Made by a program: the position numbers and the translations under genes. A stretch of DNA of 64,000 nt from Diabrotica undecimpunctata (lineage: Eukaryota > Arthropoda > Insecta > Coleoptera > Chrysomelidae). Where the stretch lies: NCBI RefSeq assembly GCF_040954645.1, contig NC_092805.1, positions 19,060,741 to 19,124,740 on the forward strand, read 5' to 3'. Shown here piece by piece: positions 57,282 through 64,000 of the stretch (position 1 is its first letter; each line of letters begins with the position of its first letter). Under the pieces are notes generated by a model. That model did no database searches. It saw only the letters and a program-made list of their open reading frames with translations, and was not told where the DNA came from.

Positions 57282-58329
57282 ATACTAGTTTATAATTAGT
57301 TTTTTTCTAGAAAATTCCATCAAGATGGACAATTTACTTAATTTAAATGTGGTGATTGAATTCGGTTCATAGGGAAATAAAAACAGTTTATAAAATCAGC
57401 AAGCACCTGATAACCAACCGCGTTCAAAACTTGTACAGGGCATATCGGAGAGTTTATGTGTAAAAAGACGGAATATGGGATGTTTCATTATTTGATCAAA
57501 GGGCATTTTAATTTTATGGTTACTACTAGGTATTTGTAGTATCTGCTTGAGATTTCGGAAAAATAATGAACCCACCTTATAGAAAAGTAATTGTTTTTCT
57601 AATTGATCTTTTTACACATAAACTTTCTGAGAGAAGTTGTACATATATTGTTACATTAAAATGTTATTTGGCGTTATTTTTGTATTCACTATTCACTTAA
57701 AAAACTTCTCGAATTTTATAAAACAAAATCGTCAGGTAGGCATACACGAAGGGGGTGTTCGAAAGTATGATCCAAAGACGGATAATTTATACCACTACCG
57801 CCAGTATAGCCTGTTAAACATCAGTGGACCCGAAATGATTTATTATGCAGGTCAGCATAAACGTACCGGTGAAAGGTACTGTATTTAGTAGGTGCTAAGC
57901 AAAACTTTGTAAAATCTGCTTCGTGTGTATTTACCTTAGGCATCTCATAGAATTCAGTATTATTCTATAATACACGAGAAGTAGAACTCTATTTATATAT
58001 CAGGGAGTATAGACTTTTGTGTAGACTGACAAATGAAAGAAAACATAACCTAACCTAACCTAACTAGTCTTGTATATTCATTGACATGTAATTCAAGATA
58101 GTACTGTCTAATGGGGCGGGTTTCAAAAACGTGACCTTCTTATTAGTCATTTAGGTCACGTGGTCGATAAATCTGGCAAATTAGATTGTCGCAGCTTTTC
58201 AATTTTATACACCATACATTTCCTTTGATACGCTGTATTATATTGTGATTGAATAGATTGAATTATTGTTCTTCGACCATGGAGGAGCAATAACTGATGA
58301 ATAGAAAAAAAGTTTTACCTTTTGCTATA
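57282..58329. other. ELOVL 3' UTR and downstream non-coding sequence
   Basis: 3' UTR to about 57400, then AT-rich sequence. A short TAACC run (about 3.8 copies, 58046-58064) matches the complement of the insect telomere repeat TTAGG; too short to mean a telomere. Confidence 0.5.
57376..57381 (+). terminator. Candidate poly(A) signal of the ELOVL gene
   Basis: AATAAA lies 97 nt after the stop codon. It is the nearest canonical hexamer downstream; the true cleavage site cannot be seen. Confidence 0.5.
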
Positions 58330-58520
58330 CAAGCAGCTTACAGCAGCAATGTAGCTTACAAGCCATCCTGCCAGCAATAATATTTGGCAAGGTTCAGGAA
58401 GAAGAACGTCCTGGTTAAAGAACCTCAGAACCTCATTTAACACAATATTTGAGAAGATTTTCCGCATTGTTGCAGACAAAATAAGGATTGCCATGAAATC
58501 GCCTAGAAGAATGTAGCAAG
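58330..58520 (+). mobile_element. Short LINE (family C) fragment
   Basis: Across frames the plus strand reads LQAILPAIIFGKVQEEERPG, LKNLRTSFNTIFEKIFRIVA and DKIRIAM, parallel to the TILQGK...SWLKNLRxWFN...FRAA.NK..IAM C-terminus of the family C LINEs at 40575-44350. Heavily decayed. Confidence 0.5.
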
Positions 58521-58529
58521 CGATCATTT

Positions 58530-61500
58530 CATTTATTTTTTGTGGTTCACTAAATTTGCTGTTTCCTAGGAAGCTCCGTCAACGGAAGCTCCTTAACTGC
58601 GGTCGGCGGAAATTCTGCAGAATTTTTGGTTTCCGCTGTCGTTCAGCCACGTTTAGTGGATATTCAGCAGTAAAAACCGCCATAAACATTGGGAGCGTTT
58701 GTATAAAATTGAAGAAAAACATGTATCTATATATGTCATATTATGTCAAAGATAAAACTGTTGTTACAAATTCTTTAGTTCAGTTAAAATACTACCGAAA
58801 TTCGGTATATAATTTAGGTTCAAGTATTAACTTAAATGTCGAATAATTTTTACTCTAATAATAATCTTTTTCATCACTAATAATAGAGCTCTGTATAATC
58901 ATTTCGACTGACTGACACATTTCAGTAGAAATCGTCGTTTTAAGTCACTGTAGGCGACGGAACATTGTTCTGCGGATTCATTTTGCGTTCAGCTTTATCG
59001 GCTCATTCAAGCGGACATTCTTGGGAAACCGAAGCTTAAAGAGTAATAAAAAGTGAGGAGTCACCGATAAACGACAGAATAAAAGACGTACTTACGTAGA
59101 GAAATAAGTAGTTGCTTTTGAGTCTTCATTTCTACTTTTCGCGGTACAGTACAATCTGCCTATCATGGTCTAAGGACTATAACACCTTCCACTCAGTTGG
59201 AACCAAGCAAGCAGGCAATTTAATTAAACCCAGCCTTTGAGAAATGTTCACCCCTAAGAATTACGTTCGGGTGTGACAATTCATTGGAGCGAGGTGTATT
59301 AACTCGAGTAAAAACAGGAGTCACTCCACCTCGCTACAATGCTCCAGACCATCCCTTTTCCCTATAGCACTCTGATGCGCGATAGGGGCACAACTATCAG
59401 CCAAATGCTCTTCATGTGGAGATCCTGGGTAATAGAACCCCAACATGGTTTCCTAACCGAATTTAAAACTCAGGACAGCGCATTGTCGCTATATTCCTGT
59501 TATCTTAATGTGGCTTATCCGCGAACTAAAATTGCTTACTTGGGCCTCAAGTCTCCGCTCTGAGCTAGGCTCAGTTCAGCGACTTGGTGCTCAAGGGGTT
59601 GGGCCCTACATGCCCGAGTTTTTAGTGGTTTTTGTTAATATTTTTTTTTTGTGGCTTGCGCCGGTTTTTGTTAGTAGTTTTTTGATTTTTTTGGTGGCCG
59701 AAGCCGTTTTTTGTTGTTTTTTGGATTTTTTTTTGTAGGATGCCTGAAACATAAAATCAGAATTAGTGCATATTAATATAATAAATGATCTACTTAAAAT
59801 TAACTGAATCCACGCTGTACGTTGCGATTGTCCACGAGGGTTATGAGCTACGAACTATCTTCATTGTGCGTTGTGTTGTTTTTTGAAGTGTTTTCTCTCT
59901 GGTGTTTTGTTTTCTCTCTGGTGTGATTGTTAATTTTCTCTCTAGTATTATGATTTTATTCTACTATTTGTTGTTTGGGTCTTTTGTGCTTCCATCTGTG
60001 GAATGCGTCGTACCTCATTATCTCTCGCAATATGTTCACTTGGAACCTTGCAAATAAATTTTATACGTACATCTGGAAAGATGGATCTTTTTATACAAGC
60101 ACAAAAATTTTCTGAGCAAAGTACCGTTTCCGAATTTGAACCACAATATTCAGAATTCTTAGGTGGCCCTTATCAGTGTCCCAGATTGTTTCCGAACAAA
60201 TACTACAACGAAATCTTGGCGACATTGTGTCAATACCTTTAAAAGAGATTATTTAGAATATTTGCAAACAAAACGTAACGGAATCTTTGGCGCCATTTCG
60301 CTAAAACCTTTTAAAGCGCATTATGCAGGTAGTTGAATGGCCCTGGGCGGTGAAAAATATTACGGAAAACATCATAAAATGATTTCTTAGAAAATTAAAC
60401 GAAAATACTGAGTTTTATACAAAATTTAGTAAAATAAAAGAATTTTAAATAAAATGTAACATATCGAATTTTCGACACATTACAGTGTTCTTTAATGATC
60501 CTTCGAAATTCGCTACACTACAAGGAAGAATGAAGTTAGTGACGAATTTCTAATGCTTAAACAACTTAAATTTCTGTTATCTTTTTTTTTGTCATAGAAC
60601 TACTTGTCAGAGAATGGCAAATTAAATACAAGATTTACTCACTTACTATTTAAATAAATGGTCATTTTATGTTTCCTACATCAAAAGTCAGAATGCAAAC
60701 AACTGCACTATTCTTCGAGATTAAATGTTCTGGTCTTACCGTGTAGTCTGCTAGTTAAAATGTCCTTTTGCCCGACTTGATGTTGATTTTGAAGGTTGTC
60801 TTTTCGAAGTCGAATGACATTATTGTCATTTATTGTATATTTAGGGTTTGTGTAGTTTGAGTTTCCGGTTGTATAAGTTGGCCTGAGTCGGAATTGAAGA
60901 ATTTGGCTTGTTTTCGGGGCTGTGTTTACTTTGTTTTCAACGACCGATTTTTCAATCCGACGTACGGTAAAGTATGTACAACATACGAAGACACTGGACT
61001 CGAAAGTTTACACTCCTTGAACAATATGTAGCTCCGGATGACGCCTTTTTAAATTTTTTAGTAAAACTGCTGGTTTCTATGAGTTGCACCAAGTAAATGT
61101 TACAAAATAACGCCAAATCTAAGCGATTGTAAAAATTATATTCCATTTAATTGATTTATTATTAAGATCTTTCTTTTTGTTTTGGTTATTTCTAATTTAT
61201 TTACTGTAACCTTCTGTCTTTGCCAGTTTGCTCAATTTACAATGTGTTGTTTTCTCTAACTTATTAATATTTCTTCTTTAAAACTAAAGAAATGTTCATG
61301 TAAATGATTTCCTCGCAGCTGAAATACCTACAAGAAATTTTAATTAAATTTTTTATATTATATTTTAATTAGAGAATGTTTTTAGAAAGTAAAAAATGGC
61401 TTATATTATTTGTTTGTATCCTGTTTTAAAAACAGGAATACTTTTTAGGGTATTTTAAACTTAATTGTTGGCAGTGGAGTAAAGAGAGACATTTGAGGCC

Positions 61501-61888
61501 TTTTGAAACTATTTATTTGTTGTAGGAAGAATGATAGTGAGCTGTCAATCAGCTATGTATATGGGCTCACATAACCAAAATCTCTGCCAAACCGACACTG
61601 TTAAAATATTGTTTATGGTATAAATTCTTAGCAAACACATTAGCCCTGTATTGCCGTAAAATTATTTTTAATTTTCCAAGAAGAAAATGTTGAAAGAATA
61701 AATATTTAAAAAAACATTTTCCTTCCAAAATAAGACGGCTACCATATAGTAATTTTAGGCTAATATGTGGTATACAATTATTTGGTATGGAATAATTTTT
61801 TGCATTCTATACATAGTCTAACATCACAATTTCAACATTTTGTTCGTATTTTTCACTTGCGAATCTGCCAATTTTGTTTACATTTGGT
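58530..61888. other. Downstream intergenic stretch, nothing certain
   Basis: No supported gene. Notable spots: GGAAGCTCC occurs twice near 58569-58592; a hairpin-like AGCGAGGTG/CACCTCGCT pair near 59288-59334 in a GC-richer block (59150-59620); T-rich runs at 59635-59740. The 79-codon frame 60003-60242 is not recognised. Confidence 0.35.
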
Positions 61889-62494
61889 CATCGAGTGAGA
61901 ATCTATGGAGAAGCTATGAGCATATTAACGTGTGTATTAAAAACGGCGTAGGTAGGCGTGGCTAACGATGATACCAATATGGCGGTGAGATCATGGCCGG
62001 ACTCAATAATATTAAAACTACTATAAAAATATAACTAGTTATTCAGAATATTTAAACATAATCTAAAACAGTGCAGTACATTTTTAATAAACTATGATTT
62101 ATTTATCCCGCGGTAAACACTAAAAACACGATATATTATACATAAAGATAAATTAATACAGTCAAATACTATTAATTTATTCTCTGAAGTACGGGCCATT
62201 ACTTTGTTTACATATTTGTATACTAACCTGTAGAACTTTATTCCTGAAGCTTTTTTATTAACATTGCTTCTGCTACTGCAACTACGTTGAGAACAAGAAA
62301 CCATTATTATGCACTATCACAATATATTATTACAGTTTCTATAAAACTATTATAAAACTAAAAATATTCGAAAAACAACAAAAGTAAACAAACATATACG
62401 ATCTGTCAAAAGTGGCAAAACAATCTTAACAATATGGCCGAAGTGAGGTCTTTTTTAGTCACGTGATGCCCTCTCCATAGATTCTAACTCGATG
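61889..62494 (-). mobile_element. P-element-like MITE with THAP first exon
   Basis: Inverted ends CATCGAGTGAGAATCTATGG (left) and CATCGAGTTAGAATCTATGG (right, read inwards) agree over 23 bp with one mismatch. They are flanked by 8 bp, CATTTGGT (61881-61888) and TATTTGGT (62495-62502), which differ at one base. Inside, the minus strand encodes the first exon of a THAP domain (62304-62228). Eight-bp duplications, CA-starting ends and a THAP N-terminus together are features of P elements. At 606 bp it is non-autonomous. Confidence 0.65.
62228..62304 (-). pseudogene. THAP-domain first exon inside the P-like MITE
   Basis: Starts MVSCSQRSCSSRSNVNKKAS and continues GIKFYR, ending at a good donor (TACAG/GTTAGT). 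C4 and C9 and the GI-x-F-Y-R block match the start of THAP domains. No second exon with the CxxH half was found in the element, so the product is truncated. The splice phase (two bases of the arginine codon) is the same as in the THAP exon at 2221-2309. Confidence 0.55.
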
Positions 62495-62502
62495 TATTTG
62501 GT

Positions 62503-64000
62503 ACAAGTAAATGCCTCTCCATTTATATCATATGTCATTAAGGCTGTTTTGTGTAATCTAGAAGCTTATTTTGCTCCATATTTGCAACTTGTTAATGTCC
62601 AATAAAAATAAGCTTATGTTTTCCTGTAAATATGTAAGGCATTCACTATAGAAACTTGTAACATCCTCGTGAATAATGCCCACAACCACTTCTTGCATAT
62701 TATACCTATCTCATATCTTGAATATTCTCGCTTAATAAATCTCATTTGACGAGATTTATTCCAATCCATTCCATTATTATTCTATTATATTAATATTTTC
62801 TATCCATTTCGCGACAATATCTGTTTCATGAGATCTTTTCCGACCGATTTTTTCGAATTGATCCAGTTTGATCAAAATAAATATTTGAATGGTGAACTTT
62901 TGACACTTTCAGGAATTTTTGGACCATGTTTTTCCATTTAGAGATAGGATTTTTTCAAATTCTTCTCCAAATGTGAATCATTTGAAGGTTTTACCTGGAC
63001 ATGCATCAAAATTTACCATATAATATCCCGATGGAGTGTTCAGATACCACATTTTACAGCCTAATCTAATAATAAAATATATAAATAAACTGTTCATAAG
63101 TATGGGTACTGAAATAGTTTATCATGTATTCTTCAAAATAAAGATTTTGTTCAGTAAATGTTTTCAAAAAAAAAAATAGTATATTCATCAAGTGTATTGA
63201 GACCCCTAATATAAGTCTCAACTAGATAATTCTAAATATCCTGATAAACGGAGAAGACCAAAAAATTTCATTTCATCCCGGGTGATTGTGGTATTTGGGT
63301 TTTTCAAAAACAGTGCACCAACAATAGTGTATTTAAAGCATTTGAAAATCGTTTTTGTGGCAGAAATCTCCTATATTCAAGTCAGCTTGGTTTCGTTTGG
63401 TCAGGCAAATTTTTGTTTTGGTAACTTTCATATGTTTCAAAATAGTTCTATTTCTTGTTTTTACTTCCACTTCCACTGTCTTTGTTGCCTTTGTGACCTT
63501 ATACTACAACTTACGTTGTTAGCTCCTGCCCGTTTGGATTGTCAACATACCCATTGTCCTCTTCACCTGAGTCTTCATAAGTGAGAACGTTTTAACTTGG
63601 TGGCTCTATAAAAATTTCCTCAGCATTATAAATAACGGCATAAACTATGTATAGCTTCTTCTAATATAAAAACTCGTGTTACCATACGATAACGCTTAAT
63701 ATAAAAATACATACTCGCCAAATAGTTTATTTTACGTTAAACACGTATTAACCATGGCAAAGAAGAATTTGTAATCTACCCTTTAATATCAATACTTACT
63801 CTATTCTGCAGTTGACAAATTAAGAATTAATTTTATGCCTTGAAATTTGCAATAAGACATTAGTATTTGCGACAATATATTAAATTACATCACCCGTGTC
63901 CGGATATTAGTAGAGATCTGACCAAAATTTACTTACATAGCAATGTAATATGCTATAACATAACAATGTAGCTGTTACCATATGATAATATATTTTTAAA
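62503..64000. other. Terminal stretch, nothing certain
   Basis: AT-rich; a short inverted repeat AATAAATCTC/GAGATTTATT lies near 62734-62760. The 100-codon frame 63282-63584 shows no known motif and is not supported. Confidence 0.35.

Noticed and set aside
57637..57888. 83-codon plus-strand ORF downstream of ELOVL
   Set aside because: Lies in the likely 3' flank, starts with a low-complexity hydrophobic run and matches no family I know.
58046..58064. TAACC run resembling insect telomere repeat
   Set aside because: Fewer than four copies; common by chance or as a relic, not evidence of a telomere.
60003..60242. 79-codon plus-strand ORF with EFEPQYSEFLGGPYQCPRLF
   Set aside because: No family recognised and no supporting context; kept only as a note.
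63282..63584. 100-codon plus-strand ORF near the window end
   Set aside because: No known motif, AT-rich composition like its surroundings, and no splice or promoter context.

Overview
This is a 64 kb window of an AT-rich, intron-containing eukaryotic nuclear genome, most likely an insect and possibly a beetle. The reasons are a typical insect ELOVL gene with long, transposon-filled introns, GT-AG splice sites, and a very dense mix of LINE, Penelope, hAT, Tc1, pogo, piggyBac-like and P-like elements. The species call is inference only.

The one host gene I can reconstruct with confidence is a plus-strand fatty-acid elongase (ELOVL). It has eight coding exons: 25212-25269, 39195-39277, 50840-50947, 53694-53777, 53833-53889, 54353-54458, 56071-56207 and 56968-57279. 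They join in phase to a 314-residue protein carrying all the family motifs. A TATA box plus initiator at 9377-9412, followed by a donor site at 9531/9532, is a candidate distal promoter and non-coding first exon. A poly(A) signal lies at 57376.

Almost everything else is mobile-element debris. Left flank (1-9.4 kb): a DDE transposase fragment, a two-exon THAP-domain relic inside a large palindrome built from TTAA-flanked MITEs, a Tigger relic, a LINE 3' end and a decayed Penelope-like element. Presumed first intron (9.5-25.2 kb): a minus-strand LINE invaded by a hammerhead-ribozyme-bearing fragment, two plus-strand LINE pieces and a complete hAT-type element with 8-bp target duplication; then two divergent relics of one transposase-like family and an RNase H-bearing LINE. 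Intron 25.3-39.2 kb: an internally deleted I-like LINE with an ORF1, RTE-like LINEs and a pogo-like element with recognisable ends. Intron 39.3-50.8 kb: a Tc1-like element split by a block of at least two nested LINEs, an inverted pair of minisatellites and another RTE-like LINE. 3' flank (57.4-64 kb): mostly unrecognised sequence, with a 606-bp P-element-like MITE that carries a THAP first exon.

No bacterial-type system, CRISPR array or rRNA was seen. The most informative signals are the hammerhead ribozyme fold, the exact target-site duplications that order the insertions in time, the P-like THAP MITE, and a LINE 5' fragment with a perfect 15-bp duplication but no 3' end.
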